Source: Streptomyces sannanensis
GTDB lineage: Bacteria; Actinomycetota; Actinomycetes; Streptomycetales; Streptomycetaceae
DNA: 64,000 bases
NCBI RefSeq assembly: GCF_039536205.1
Contig: NZ_BAAAYL010000001.1
Coordinates: forward strand, 3,472,001-3,536,000
Reading direction: 5' to 3'
This document shows, piece after piece, positions 30,615-39,606 of this stretch. How positions within the stretch are numbered: position 1 is the stretch's first letter; each line of letters begins with the position of its first letter. Below the pieces are notes generated by a model, which did not search any database, was not told the DNA's origin, and saw nothing but the letters and a program-made list of their open reading frames with translations. A program made the position numbers and the translations under genes.

Positions 30615-32069
30615 TCACTGCTTGCCGAGAACCGCCTTCATCACGTCCTTTGCGATGGGTGCGGCGAGACCGCCACCGGTGACTTCGCCCGTCCTTGCCT
30701 TGCTGTCCTCGATGACGACGGCGACCGCGACCGGGGAGCCGTTGTCGTTCTTGGCATACGAGATGAACCAGGCATAGGGAGTTCCGGTGTTGTTCTCGCC
30801 GGTTTCCGCGGTGCCCGTCTTGCCGCCCACCTGAGCGCCGGAAATCTTGGCATTGCCGCCGGTGCCGTTCTCGACGACGTTCTCCATCATCTGCTGGATC
30901 AGCTGCGCGTTCTTCTGGGAGACGGGCCGGCTCATTTCCTCCGGCTTGGTCTTCTCGATGACGTCGAGGTTCGGAGCGGTCAGCCGGTCGACCATGTACG
31001 GCTTCATGAGCTTGCCGTCATTGGCGATCGCAGCGGTGACCATGGCCATCTGCAGCGGGGTGGCCGCGGTGTTGTACTGGCCGATGGCGGACAGCGCGTT
31101 ACTGGAACGCTCCATCTTCTTGTCGTAGACGCTGGCGTCCGCCCGGACGGGGGTGAAGATCTCGCTGTTGAAGCCGAACTTCTCGGCCATCTTCACCATG
31201 TCGTCCCGACCGACATCATCGCCGAGCTTGGCGAAGACGGAGTTGCAGGAGACCCTCATCGCCTCGTTCAGGCTGGCGTTCTCGCAGCCGCCGGCGTGGT
31301 TCTTCATGATGGTGCGCGTGTTGGGCAGGAAGTACGGCTCGGGGGTGTCGGTCGGGGCGTTGATGTCCGTGACCTTGCCGTACTCCAGGGCCGCGGCGGC
31401 GGTGACGACCTTGAAGGTGGAACCGGGCGCGTAGATCTCGCGCAGCGTCCGGTTCTTCATCGGCTCGTTCTTGTCCTTCAGGAGCTTCTGCCGATTGGCG
31501 GAGTCGTTGTCGGAGTTGCCGGCGAAGACCGAGGGGTCGTAGGACGGCGTGGAGGCGAGGGCGAGGATGGCGCCGGTCCGCGGGTCGATGGCGGCAACGG
31601 CACCCTTCTTGTCGCCGAGTCCTTCGTAGGCGGCCTTCTGGGCGGCGGCGTTCAGGGTGGTGACGACGTTGCCGCCCTGCTTCTTCTCGCCGGTGAACAT
31701 GCCGAGCGTGCGGTCGAAGAAGAGCCGGTCGTCGTTGCCGGTGAGAATGCCGTCCTCGATGTTCTCGATCTGGCTGGCGCCGAAGGCCTGGGAGGCGAAG
31801 CCGGTGACGGGGGCCCACATGGGGCCGTCGATGTAGGTGCGCTTGTACTTGAAGTCGCCGCTCTTGGTCTCGACCGACGATGTGACGGGCTTGCCCTCGA
31901 CGATGATGTTGCCGCGCGGGTTGCTGTAGCGCTCGATGAGTACGCGGCGGTTGTACTTGTGTGAGTTCAGTTCGTCTGCGCGGACGTACTGAAGCCAGTT
32001 GTCACGGATGAGCAGCGTGAGGACGAGAAGGCCGCAGAAGATCGCGATCCGGCGCACGGGCTTGTTCAC
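30615..32069 (-). CDS. pbpA: penicillin-binding protein (class B transpeptidase) PbpA
   Basis: 484 aa, GTG start overlapping rodA by 4 bp. An N-terminal anchor (RRIAIFCGLLVLTLLIRDNWL), then a dimerisation region and the transpeptidase domain. The active-site Ser is in APGSTFKVVTAA (STFK), with SCN in RVSCNSVFAKLGDD and KTGT in VGGKTGTAETG. It crosslinks peptidoglycan in partnership with the adjacent RodA-type glycosyltransferase. Target of beta-lactams. Confidence 0.95.
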   Translation of the reverse strand: MNKPVRRIAIFCGLLVLTLLIRDNWLQYVRADELNSHKYNRRVLIERYSNPRGNIIVEGKPVTSSVETKSGDFKYKRTYIDGPMWAPVTGFASQAFGASQIENIEDGILTGNDDRLFFDRTLGMFTGEKKQGGNVVTTLNAAAQKAAYEGLGDKKGAVAAIDPRTGAILALASTPSYDPSVFAGNSDNDSANRQKLLKDKNEPMKNRTLREIYAPGSTFKVVTAAAALEYGKVTDINAPTDTPEPYFLPNTRTIMKNHAGGCENASLNEAMRVSCNSVFAKLGDDVGRDDMVKMAEKFGFNSEIFTPVRADASVYDKKMERSSNALSAIGQYNTAATPLQMAMVTAAIANDGKLMKPYMVDRLTAPNLDVIEKTKPEEMSRPVSQKNAQLIQQMMENVVENGTGGNAKISGAQVGGKTGTAETGENNTGTPYAWFISYAKNDNGSPVAVAVVIEDSKARTGEVTGGGLAAPIAKDVMKAVLGKQ

Positions 32070-33487
32070 GGTCGGACCACCTGGGTCATCTCGGCGTCGG
32101 GGTGTGATGCGGGGGCGGGTGCGGGACGGCGCGCGGTGTCGCTGATGCGGATCAGGATGCCGATCAGTGCCCAGTTGGCGATCACGGACGAACCGCCGTA
32201 CGCCATGAACGGCATCGTCATACCGGTCAGCGGGATGAGGCCCATGACGCCGCCGGCGACGACGAAGACCTGAAGGGCGAAGGCGCCCGAGAGGCCGACG
32301 GCGAGCAGCTTGCCGAAGGGGTCGCGGGCGGCGAGCGCGGTGCGCATGCCGCGTTCGACGATCAGCGCGTAGATGAGCAGGATCGCCATGATGCCGGCGA
32401 GGCCGAGCTCCTCACCGAAGGTGGCGAGGATGAAGTCCGAGTTGGCGGCGAACCTGATGAGGTCGGAGTGGCCCTGACCGAGGCCGGTGCCGAGGGTGCC
32501 ACCGGAGCCGAAGGCCATCAGAGCCTGCAAGGACTGCTCGGAATGGCCGGCGACGCCCTGCCTGCTCAGTGTGTACTCGCGCACGGGGTCCAGCCAGGCC
32601 TGGACGCGCTGCTGGACGTGTGGCTCGAAGGAGGCGACACCGACGGCGCCGACGGCGGACATCAGCAGACCGAAGACGATCCAGCTGGTCCGCTCCGTGG
32701 CGACGTACAGCATGATGACGAACATTCCGAAGAACAGCAGCGACGTACCGAGGTCGGTCTCGAAGACGAGGATGAGGATCGAGATCGCCCAGACGACAAG
32801 AATCGGGCCGAGGTCGCGGCCGCGCGGCAGGTACAGGCCCATGAAGCGGCGGCTGGCGAGGGCCAGTGCGTCGCGCTTCACCATCAGATAGCCGGCGAAG
32901 AAAATCGCCAGCACGATCTTCGCGAACTCACCCGGCTGGATGGAGAACCCGGCGATCGAGATCCAGATCTTGGCGCCGTAGATGTTGGCGCCGAGGCCCG
33001 GGACCAGGGGGAGCAGCAGCAGGAACAGCGCGCTGATCATGGAGATGTATGTGTAGCGCTGCAGGACGCGGTGGTCCTTGAGGAAGAGCAGTACGGCGAT
33101 GAACAGCGCGACGCCCAGTGCGGTGTACATCAGCTGGCGGGGCGCGGCGGTCCCGGCCTGGTGGATCGACTGGAGCAGCTTGGACTGATCCAGCCGCCAG
33201 ATGGCCACCAGGCCCAGCCCGTTCAGCAGCGTGGCCAGCGGGAGCAGCAGCGGGTCGGCGTACTTGGCGTACTTGCGCACCACGAGGTGGGCGATTCCCG
33301 CGAGCAGGGCGAAGCCGAGGCCGTAGGCGAGCATGCCTGCGGGGAGTTCGCCGTTGATGGCGAGGCCCACGTTCGCGTAGGCGAAGATCGGGATGAGCAC
33401 CGCGAACGCGAGCAGCATCGCCTCGGTGTTGCGCCGGCTCGGTGCTTCGATCGCGCCGATGGTGGTCGTGTTGGTGACAACGCTCAT
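32066..33487 (-). CDS. rodA: FtsW/RodA/SpoVE family peptidoglycan polymerase
   Basis: 473 aa, ATG start. About ten membrane segments. The SEDS signature region includes GLGANIYGAKIWISIAGFSIQPGEFAKIVLAIFFAGYL, FETDLGTSLLFFGMF and the C-terminal GMTMPFMAYGGSSVIANWALIG. SEDS proteins polymerise glycan strands from lipid II. Pairing with pbpA indicates the elongation/polar-growth role (RodA) more than FtsW. It follows pstP by 24 bp. Confidence 0.93.
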   Translation of the reverse strand: MSVVTNTTTIGAIEAPSRRNTEAMLLAFAVLIPIFAYANVGLAINGELPAGMLAYGLGFALLAGIAHLVVRKYAKYADPLLLPLATLLNGLGLVAIWRLDQSKLLQSIHQAGTAAPRQLMYTALGVALFIAVLLFLKDHRVLQRYTYISMISALFLLLLPLVPGLGANIYGAKIWISIAGFSIQPGEFAKIVLAIFFAGYLMVKRDALALASRRFMGLYLPRGRDLGPILVVWAISILILVFETDLGTSLLFFGMFVIMLYVATERTSWIVFGLLMSAVGAVGVASFEPHVQQRVQAWLDPVREYTLSRQGVAGHSEQSLQALMAFGSGGTLGTGLGQGHSDLIRFAANSDFILATFGEELGLAGIMAILLIYALIVERGMRTALAARDPFGKLLAVGLSGAFALQVFVVAGGVMGLIPLTGMTMPFMAYGGSSVIANWALIGILIRISDTARRPAPAPASHPDAEMTQVVRP

Positions 33488-33511
33488 GGTGATGAATGGC
33501 CCCCTACGGCC

Positions 33512-35011
33512 CTACTGCTTGCCGCACTGCGGGACCAGCTTCTGCTCTTCCGCGGAGAGGCTGGGGCCCGGTGTGGGAGTCGGCGCGTTCGTGGTCGTGG
33601 TCTGCGTCGTGGGCGTGCCGGTGGTGCCGCCTGCCTCGCCCTCGCCGGACTTGGCGTTGTTCTCGCGTTCGGTCCTGCGGCGCTCTTCGTCCTTCTTGCA
33701 GGCGGATGCCTGGAGGGCGAGTTCGTCGATCTTGCTGCGGGCGCTGCCGAGGCTGGACTCCGAGATGGTGCCCTCGACCAGCTTGCGCTGGTAGGCGGGC
33801 AGGTACTTGAGTTCGATCTCGGGGTGGTCCTTCTCGAGCTTGGAGAGCTTTATCCAGGCCAGGTCCTGGCTGATGCCGCGGTAGAGGGCGACGTGCTCTT
33901 CGTTGGCGCCGACGTAGTACTGGCTCTGGGTCCAGCGCCAGCCGCCGTACAGACCGCCGCCCGCGACGGCGAGGGCGAGGGCGGAGTAGAGGGAGCGCTT
34001 GAGCCATGTGCGGCCGGTGCGCGGTTTGGTGAAGTCCTCGTCGGTGTACCCGCCGAAGCTGCCTTCGGGGGCGTAGCCGGTGTCGGGGCCGCTGCCGGGC
34101 GGTCCGAAGCCGCCGCCGGGGGGCGGGACGTCGGTGCCGGGGCGCTGCTGGCCGGGGCGGCCGAGCCGGGCGGCGCGGCCGGCCGGGGTCTGCATGGCGC
34201 CGTCGACGCCGAGCTGGAGCTGGTTCTCGGCGACCGCGCCGACGACGACGGGGGTGTCGCTGAGGTGGCCGGCGAGGGTGTCGCCGCCGTCGACGTCGAG
34301 GACGTCGGCGATGATGACGGTGATGTTGTCGGGGCCGCCGCCGCGCAGGGCGAGGTTGATGAGTTCCTGGACGGTTTCCTGGGGGCCCTGGTAGCTGGCG
34401 AGGGCTTCTTCCATCGTCTGGTGGGAGACGACGCCGGAGAGGCCGTCGGAGCAGATCAGGTAGCGGTCGCCGGCCCGGACCTCGCGGATGGAGAGATCGG
34501 GTTCGACGTGGTCGCCGCTGCCCAGGGCGCGCATGAGGAGCGCGCGCTGCGGGTGGGTGGTGGCTTCTTCCTCGGTGATTCGGCCCTCGTCGACGAGGCG
34601 CTGCACCCAGGTGTGGTCCTGGGTGATCTGGGTGAGGAGGCCGTCGCGCAGCAGGTAGGCGCGGGAGTCGCCGACATGGACGAGTCCGAGGCGCTGGCCG
34701 GTCCACAGCAGGGCGGTGAGGGTGGTCCCCATGCCTTCGAGCTGGGGGTCCTCCTCGACCATGACCCGGAGCTGCTCGTTGGCGCGCTGTACCGCGGTGC
34801 CGAGCGAGGTGAGGATGTCGGAGCCGGGGACGTCGTCGTCGAGCTGGACGAGGGTGGAGATCACCTCGGAGGAGGCGACCTCTCCGGCGGCTTGTCCGCC
34901 CATGCCGTCGGCGATGGCGAGAAGGCGTGGTCCGGCGTAGCCGGAGTCCTCGTTGCCCTCCCGGATCATGCCCTTGTGCGATCCGGCGGCGAAGCGCAGT
35001 GACAGACTCAT
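33512..35011 (-). CDS. pstP: PP2C-type Ser/Thr protein phosphatase PstP
   Basis: 499 aa from the ATG at 35011, which has GAGGTG. An in-frame GTG 19 codons earlier has poor spacing. The PP2C domain (about 3-240) has metal-binding motifs GNEDS (19-23), ADGMGGQAAG (34-43), GDSRAYL and the late GGPDNITVIIADV. A Gly/Pro-rich linker, one membrane segment (SLYSALALAVAGGGLYGGW) and an extracytoplasmic tail ending in a Thr/Pro-rich stretch follow. It reverses PknB phosphorylation. Downstream of fhaB by 132 bp. Confidence 0.94.
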   Translation of the reverse strand: MSLSLRFAAGSHKGMIREGNEDSGYAGPRLLAIADGMGGQAAGEVASSEVISTLVQLDDDVPGSDILTSLGTAVQRANEQLRVMVEEDPQLEGMGTTLTALLWTGQRLGLVHVGDSRAYLLRDGLLTQITQDHTWVQRLVDEGRITEEEATTHPQRALLMRALGSGDHVEPDLSIREVRAGDRYLICSDGLSGVVSHQTMEEALASYQGPQETVQELINLALRGGGPDNITVIIADVLDVDGGDTLAGHLSDTPVVVGAVAENQLQLGVDGAMQTPAGRAARLGRPGQQRPGTDVPPPGGGFGPPGSGPDTGYAPEGSFGGYTDEDFTKPRTGRTWLKRSLYSALALAVAGGGLYGGWRWTQSQYYVGANEEHVALYRGISQDLAWIKLSKLEKDHPEIELKYLPAYQRKLVEGTISESSLGSARSKIDELALQASACKKDEERRRTERENNAKSGEGEAGGTTGTPTTQTTTTNAPTPTPGPSLSAEEQKLVPQCGKQ

Positions 35012-35143
35012 GCGCACCTCGCCCGTCGGCTGCTCCGGATACAACCGGTCTTGAGCCACACTGCCCACCCTCCGGTCGGGAGCCGGTGCGGGTCCAGGGT
35101 GGGGACCTGCGCGGCTCGCTCGCTCCGCTCGCTCATTGTCGTA

Positions 35144-35641
35144 CTACTTCCGCAGCTCGATGACGGTCTTGCCGATGCGGATCGGCGCGCCCAGCGGAAT
35201 CGGGGTCGGGGTGGTGAGTCGGGTCCGGTCGAGATATGTGCCGTTGGTGGACCCGAGATCCTCGACGATCCAATTGCCGTCACGGTCCGGGTAGATCCTG
35301 GCATGCCTGCTGGACGCGTAGTCGTCGTCGAGGACGATCGTCGAGTCGTGCGCCCGGCCCAGGGTGATGGTCTGCCCCTGCAGCGCCACGGTGGTGCCGG
35401 TGAGGGTGCCCTCGGAGACGACCAGTTTGGTCGGGGCACCTCGGCGCTGGCGCTGTTGCGGGGGCGCGGCGGCGCTCTGCCGTGCCTGCTGTGGGCGGTT
35501 GTCGGCGGCGCGGCGTGAGCCGCGCTGCGTGACGCGCGTACCGAACAGGTCGCTGCGGATGACCTGTACGGCCACGATCACGAACAGCCACAGTACGGCC
35601 AGGAAACCCAGCCGCATGACCGTCAGGGTCAGCTCTGACAT
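35144..35641 (-). CDS. fhaB: FHA-domain membrane protein FhaB
   Basis: 165 aa. One N-terminal membrane segment (LGFLAVLWLFVIVAVQVI, about 11-28), a Gln/Arg/Ala-rich linker and a C-terminal FHA domain (about 72-165). The domain has LGRAHDSTIVLDDDYASSRHARIY and DLGSTNGTYLD, the phosphothreonine-binding Arg, Ser and Asn. It recruits phosphorylated partners of PknB (FhaB/FipA type). Ten bp after fhaA. Confidence 0.9.
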   Translation of the reverse strand: MSELTLTVMRLGFLAVLWLFVIVAVQVIRSDLFGTRVTQRGSRRAADNRPQQARQSAAAPPQQRQRRGAPTKLVVSEGTLTGTTVALQGQTITLGRAHDSTIVLDDDYASSRHARIYPDRDGNWIVEDLGSTNGTYLDRTRLTTPTPIPLGAPIRIGKTVIELRK

Positions 35642-35651
35642 TGCCCCCGCT

Positions 35652-36497
35652 TCATCCTTCGGCTTGCCGGTAAACGATGGTTGTGCTGCCCACGACGATC
35701 CGCGAGCCGTCGCGGAGCGTAGCGCGGGTGGTGTGCTGCCCGTCCACCACGATGCCGTTGGTGGACCCGAGATCCTGGATCGTCGAGGGCGTTCCGGTCC
35801 GGATCTCGCAGTGCCGGCGGGAGACGCCGGGGTCGTCGATCCGCACGTCGGCCTCGGTGCTGCGGCCCAGCACCAGCGTCGGGCGGGAGATCTGGTGGCG
35901 GGTGCCGTTGATCTCGATCCAGCGCCGTACCTGGCCGCCGCCCGGCGTCGCGCCGGGGGCGGTGGGACGGTGGTTCATGGGGGCGCCGGCGCGGCCGGCG
36001 CCCGGCGGTGCGGCCGGCATGGGCGGTGCGGCGGCCGGCGGGTAGCCGTAGCCGCCGGGGGCTCCCTGGGGGCGGCGGGGCGCTTGCTGCGGGGCTCCCT
36101 GGGGGGCCTGCGGCTGGGAGGCACTGGAGGCGAGGGTGCGGCTGCGTACCCGGTACAGGCCGGTGTCGAGGTCGTCGGCCTTTTCGAGGTGCACCTTGAT
36201 GGGGCCCATGAAGGTGTAGCGCTGCTGCTTGGCGTAGTCGCGTACGAGTCCGGAGAGCTCGTCGCTGAGCTGGCCGGAGTACGGGCTGAGGCGCTCGTAG
36301 TCGGGGGCGCTGAGCTCCACGATGAAGTCGTTGGGGACGACGGTCCGCTCGCGGTTCCAGATGCTGGCGTTGTTGTCGCACTCGCGCTGGAGCGCGCCGG
36401 CGATCTCGACGGGCTGGACCTCGGACTTGAACACCTTCGCGAAGGTGCCGTTGACCAGACCTTCGAGACGCTGCTCGAAACGCTTCAGGACTCCCAT
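35652..36497 (-). CDS. fhaA: FhaA: DUF3662 and FHA domain protein
   Basis: 281 aa, ATG start with GGAGG six bases upstream. An N-terminal DUF3662 domain (MGVLKRFEQRLEGLVNGTFAKVF..., about 1-115), a Gln/Pro/Ala/Gly-rich linker (about 125-185) and a C-terminal FHA domain follow. The FHA domain has LGRSTEADVRIDDPGVSRRHCEI and DLGSTNGIVVDG. In mycobacteria FhaA binds the phosphorylated pseudokinase MviN and controls peptidoglycan export. First gene of the six-gene kinase/cell-wall operon. Confidence 0.93.
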   Translation of the reverse strand: MGVLKRFEQRLEGLVNGTFAKVFKSEVQPVEIAGALQRECDNNASIWNRERTVVPNDFIVELSAPDYERLSPYSGQLSDELSGLVRDYAKQQRYTFMGPIKVHLEKADDLDTGLYRVRSRTLASSASQPQAPQGAPQQAPRRPQGAPGGYGYPPAAAPPMPAAPPGAGRAGAPMNHRPTAPGATPGGGQVRRWIEINGTRHQISRPTLVLGRSTEADVRIDDPGVSRRHCEIRTGTPSTIQDLGSTNGIVVDGQHTTRATLRDGSRIVVGSTTIVYRQAEG

Positions 36498-36828
36498 GGG
36501 GCACCTCCTCCGTCGTTGTCGTCCTGGTACTGCTTACTGATCGTATCCACGCGTCGGGAAATCGGCTGGTTCCCCTTGTCTGCCCAGTGGGCGGGTGTCA
36601 CCTCTCACACGGATCGTAGAGGTGGCCCATGGACAGTGTCCCGCACCCGGGGTGCACTCAGGAGGAGTGGGTGGAGCGGGGATCGCGTTCCCGTTTCCGC
36701 TGCCTTCATGCCGGTCGGCCGGCCGACCGGGAACAAGGGATGTGAAGGCACCTGCGGGGACGTGCTAATGTTCTGCATGTCGGAAGGCGCCGCGCCAAAA
36801 GGTGAGAGGTCCGGAAGACACACCCAAT
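36498..36828. promoter_or_regulatory. fhaA / tRNA-Leu divergent region with 20-bp palindrome
   Basis: 331 bp without a gene. A perfect 20-bp palindrome (CCGGTCGGCC/GGCCGACCGG) lies at 36711-36730. A TAATGT hexamer near 36767 could be the -10 of the tRNA-Leu promoter. A TACGAT hexamer on the minus strand near 36545 could serve fhaA. All are weak except the palindrome. Confidence 0.45.
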
Positions 36829-36915
36829 GCGCGGGTGGCGGAATAGGCAGACGCGCTGGATTCAGGTTCCAGTGCCCGCAAGGGCGTGGGGGTTCAACTC
36901 CCCCCTCGCGCACCA
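36829..36915 (+). tRNA. tRNA-Leu (CAG anticodon)
   Basis: 87 nt including an encoded CCA. The acceptor stem GCGCGGG pairs with CTCGCGC (one G-U). The anticodon arm CTGGA-TTCAGGT-TCCAG gives CAG. A long variable arm (GTGCCCGCAAGGGCGT) marks a class II tRNA, with T-arm GGGGGTTCAACTCCCCC. Confidence 0.98.
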
Positions 36916-36918
36916 TAC

Positions 36919-36958
36919 GGAGCGGCCCCCGTCGACGGAAGTCGACGGGGGCCGCTCC
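36919..36958. terminator. tRNA-Leu terminator
   Basis: Perfect 18-bp stem (36919-36936 with 36941-36958) capped by GGAA, 3 bp after the tRNA. Confidence 0.85.
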
Positions 36959-37053
36959 GCTTTGTCGGTGCGGCTGTGCGCGCGACGTTGGTCACTGTGC
37001 ACCGAGACGAAAGTGGACAGTGTCACGTCGGGCCCGGTGCCTAGGGTCGGGGC

Positions 37054-38769
37054 GTGGACGCTGTGATGAAGCTCCGGGCGCGATGGAAGTGGCCGGCCAG
37101 GCCGGAATTGTGGTCCCGTCGGCGGCTGGCGGGCGAACTGGTGCTCGCCGTCGTGATGGCGCTGCTGGCCGCCGGTATCGAGGACGTGACAGGCGCGCGG
37201 GGGCCGCGGATCGCCGCGGTGGCGGTGGCCGTGGCGGTGCTGGGCCTGTTGCGGTGCAGGCTGCCCGCGAGTGTGCTCGTGGTGACGGGATTCCTGGGCG
37301 GTGTGTGGGCGGGGACGGCTCTGCTCCTCATCCTGGCCGGCTGGTCGGGGGGCCGCAGGATCATCGGGGCGGGGCGGGCGCTGGCTGCGTTCACGGTCTC
37401 GTACGCCGGTTATATGGCGATGACGGCCGTCATGCAGCGGGAGACGCTGCGGCCGCTGACGCTGGCGCTGTTCACCAGCCTCTACTTCCTGGCGACCACG
37501 GTCGTGCCCGGCCTCGCCAGCCGCTACTGGACACAGCGCCGCACCCTGCTGCACGCCCTGCAGGAGCGCAATGCGCAGCTGCTGCGCGAGCGGACGATGG
37601 TGGAGGGGCAGGCGCGGCTGCGCGAGCGGCAGCGGATCGCCCAGGACATGCACGACAGCCTCGGCCATCAGCTGGCGTTGATCTCCGTGCACACGGGGGC
37701 GCTGGAGGTGGACCCCGGGCTGACGGAACGGCAGCGCGAGGCGGTCGGGGTGCTGCGCGACGCCTCGGTGGCAGCGATGCACGAGCTGCGCGCGGCCGTC
37801 GGCATCCTCAGGGACGGCGTGGAGGCGCCGACGGCCGCCGATGAGGCGCAGCCGGCGGCACGGGGCGTCGCCGGGGTCGAGGGCCTGGTGGAGGCATCGC
37901 GTTCGGCGGGTACGGAGGTGGCGCTGCGGTGCAGCGGTGCGCCGCGTCCGGTGGCGGCGGCCGCCGACCATGCGGCGTACCGGATCGTGCAGGAGGCGCT
38001 CACCAATGCGTACAAGCATGCGCCGGGTGTGCCGATCACGGTGGAGTTGCGGTACGAGCCGGATTCTCTCGTCGTCGAGATCGCCAACGGTCCCGCGGAC
38101 CGGCCGGCGGGCGAGGTGGTCAGCGGCGGCCAGGGGCTGACGGGGCTGCGCGAGCGGGCCCGGCTGGTGGGCGGCATGGTCCACGCGGGTCCGGTCGACG
38201 GCGGGGGCTTCCGGGTGGCGGGCGTGCTGCCGTACGGGCCGGGGGCGCTCGGTGGCGAGGCGCAGCGGATCGCGCCGTTCGTCGATGCCGCCGACGACTT
38301 CCGGCAGCAGTCGCCGGTGGTTCCTCTTCGCCACGGTGGTCCGGTGACGGACTGGACCTTGACGGAGAGGGAGCTGGGAATGAGCGGCAAGAACGGCATG
38401 AGCACGGGGGCAGGGATCGCGATCGGCTGCGGTATCGCTTTCGGGGTGCTCGTGCTGCTGATGGTGGCTCTCGGTTTCGGGATCTACTCCGTGGCCGGGG
38501 ATGTGATGGACGAGTTGGTCGAGCGGAGCGAGTACGACGCGATACACGTCGGCGACTCGGAGAAGTCGGTGCGTGAACGGCTGCCGTCGGGCGAGAGCTG
38601 GGTGACGGCGGGGCTGGACAAGAAGGGTCCCGCACGGCCGGCGGGCTCCGAGTGCCTGGTGACGATGTCCGCGGAGAACGGCAGCACCTGGAGCGCCGAA
38701 CCGGTTTTCCGCTTCTGCTTCAAGGGCGGCAAGCTGATCGAGAAGAAGGCCTACGAGATCGAGCGGTAG
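37054..38769 (+). CDS. two-component sensor histidine kinase with an extra C-terminal membrane/exterior domain
   Basis: 571 aa, GTG start (ATG 12 bp later is possible). The N-terminal half has about five membrane segments (21-150), then a HisKA_3 dimerisation region with the phospho-acceptor His in AQDMHDSLGHQLALIS. An HATPase_c domain follows (YRIVQEALTNAYKHAP, GQGLTGLRERARLVGG), normally the end of such kinases (~400 aa). Here the frame continues for ~160 residues with one more membrane segment (IAIGCGIAFGVLVLLMVALGF). A presumed outside domain follows (HVGDSEKSVRERLPSG, with two Cys). Partner regulator lies 24 bp downstream. Signal unknown. Confidence 0.88.
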   Translation: MDAVMKLRARWKWPARPELWSRRRLAGELVLAVVMALLAAGIEDVTGARGPRIAAVAVAVAVLGLLRCRLPASVLVVTGFLGGVWAGTALLLILAGWSGGRRIIGAGRALAAFTVSYAGYMAMTAVMQRETLRPLTLALFTSLYFLATTVVPGLASRYWTQRRTLLHALQERNAQLLRERTMVEGQARLRERQRIAQDMHDSLGHQLALISVHTGALEVDPGLTERQREAVGVLRDASVAAMHELRAAVGILRDGVEAPTAADEAQPAARGVAGVEGLVEASRSAGTEVALRCSGAPRPVAAAADHAAYRIVQEALTNAYKHAPGVPITVELRYEPDSLVVEIANGPADRPAGEVVSGGQGLTGLRERARLVGGMVHAGPVDGGGFRVAGVLPYGPGALGGEAQRIAPFVDAADDFRQQSPVVPLRHGGPVTDWTLTERELGMSGKNGMSTGAGIAIGCGIAFGVLVLLMVALGFGIYSVAGDVMDELVERSEYDAIHVGDSEKSVRERLPSGESWVTAGLDKKGPARPAGSECLVTMSAENGSTWSAEPVFRFCFKGGKLIEKKAYEIER

Positions 38770-38793
38770 TGCCGACCGGTTGAGGGAGTACGA

Positions 38794-39492
38794 GTGACAG
38801 GTCCGAGCGGAGGGGTGGACACGGCCGCGGCGGGGGCGCGTATCAGGATCGTGATCGCCGATGACGAACCTCTGATCCGTGCCGGGATCCGCATGATTCT
38901 GACGTCGGACCCGGCGATCGAGGTGATCGCCGAAGGGACGAACGGCCGTGAGGCGGTGGAGCTGGCGCGCTCGCACGCGCCGGACGTGGTGCTCCTCGAC
39001 ATCCAGATGCCGGTGATGGACGGGCTCACGGCCCTGGCCGAGCTGCGCCGGGCGGTGCCCGGGACGCGGGTGCTGATACTGACGACGTTCGGGGCGCGCG
39101 AGAACGTTCTGCGGGCGGTGCAGCACGGGGGCGCGGGATTCCTGTTGAAGGACTCGGCGCCCGCCGAGCTGATCCGGGCGGTGCGGGCGGCCGCGGCGGG
39201 CGACGCGTATCTGTCGCCCGGGGCGACCCGGCACGTGGTGGAGTCGATGGTGGCGGGGGCGGCCGGCGGCACGGACCGGGGCGAGACGGCGCGGCAGCGG
39301 ATCGCGGTGCTCTCCGAGCGGGAGCGCGAGGTACTGGCGCTGCTCGGGGAGGGGCTGTCGAACGCGGACGCCGGGCGGCGGATCCATATGAGCGAGGCGA
39401 CCGTGAAGACGTACGTCAGCCGGATCCTGGCGAAGCTGGGCTGCGAGAACCGGGTGCAGGCGGCGCTGCTGGCGCGGGACGCGGAGCTGTGA
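38794..39492 (+). CDS. LuxR/NarL-family response regulator
   Basis: 232 aa, GTG start. The receiver domain (about 14-130) has acidic pocket DDE (VIADDEPLIR), phospho-acceptor Asp in VVLLDIQMPVMDG and Lys in LLKDSAPAELI. The C-terminal LuxR HTH (about 172-228) has LSEREREVLALLGEGLSNADAGRRIHMSEATVKTYVSRILAKL. Cognate partner of the kinase immediately upstream. Targets unknown. Confidence 0.93.
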   Translation: MTGPSGGVDTAAAGARIRIVIADDEPLIRAGIRMILTSDPAIEVIAEGTNGREAVELARSHAPDVVLLDIQMPVMDGLTALAELRRAVPGTRVLILTTFGARENVLRAVQHGGAGFLLKDSAPAELIRAVRAAAAGDAYLSPGATRHVVESMVAGAAGGTDRGETARQRIAVLSEREREVLALLGEGLSNADAGRRIHMSEATVKTYVSRILAKLGCENRVQAALLARDAEL

Positions 39493-39522
39493 CGCGGCCG
39501 GGCCGCGCGGGCGCCGCGAAGG

Positions 39523-39531
39523 TTGTCCACA
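39523..39531 (+). promoter_or_regulatory. DnaA box
   Basis: Perfect TTGTCCACA, 76 bp before the DUF2252 start, in the gap after the response regulator. Confidence 0.65.
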
Positions 39532-39606
39532 GGGGGAGACGCGTGTCCTGGCGCGGCGGTACGGTCGTCGGCAATTGATGGTGCACAAGAGCGGGGAGGC
39601 GGCGCC

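Noticed and set aside
32468..35002. 844-codon open frame on the plus strand opposite rodA and pstP
   Set aside because: Mirror frame of two well-supported genes; Gly/Ala/Glu/Asp-rich translation without domains.
39493..39507. Short GC hairpin after the response regulator
   Set aside because: Seven-bp stem with a one-base centre in a GC-rich gap; too weak to call a terminator.
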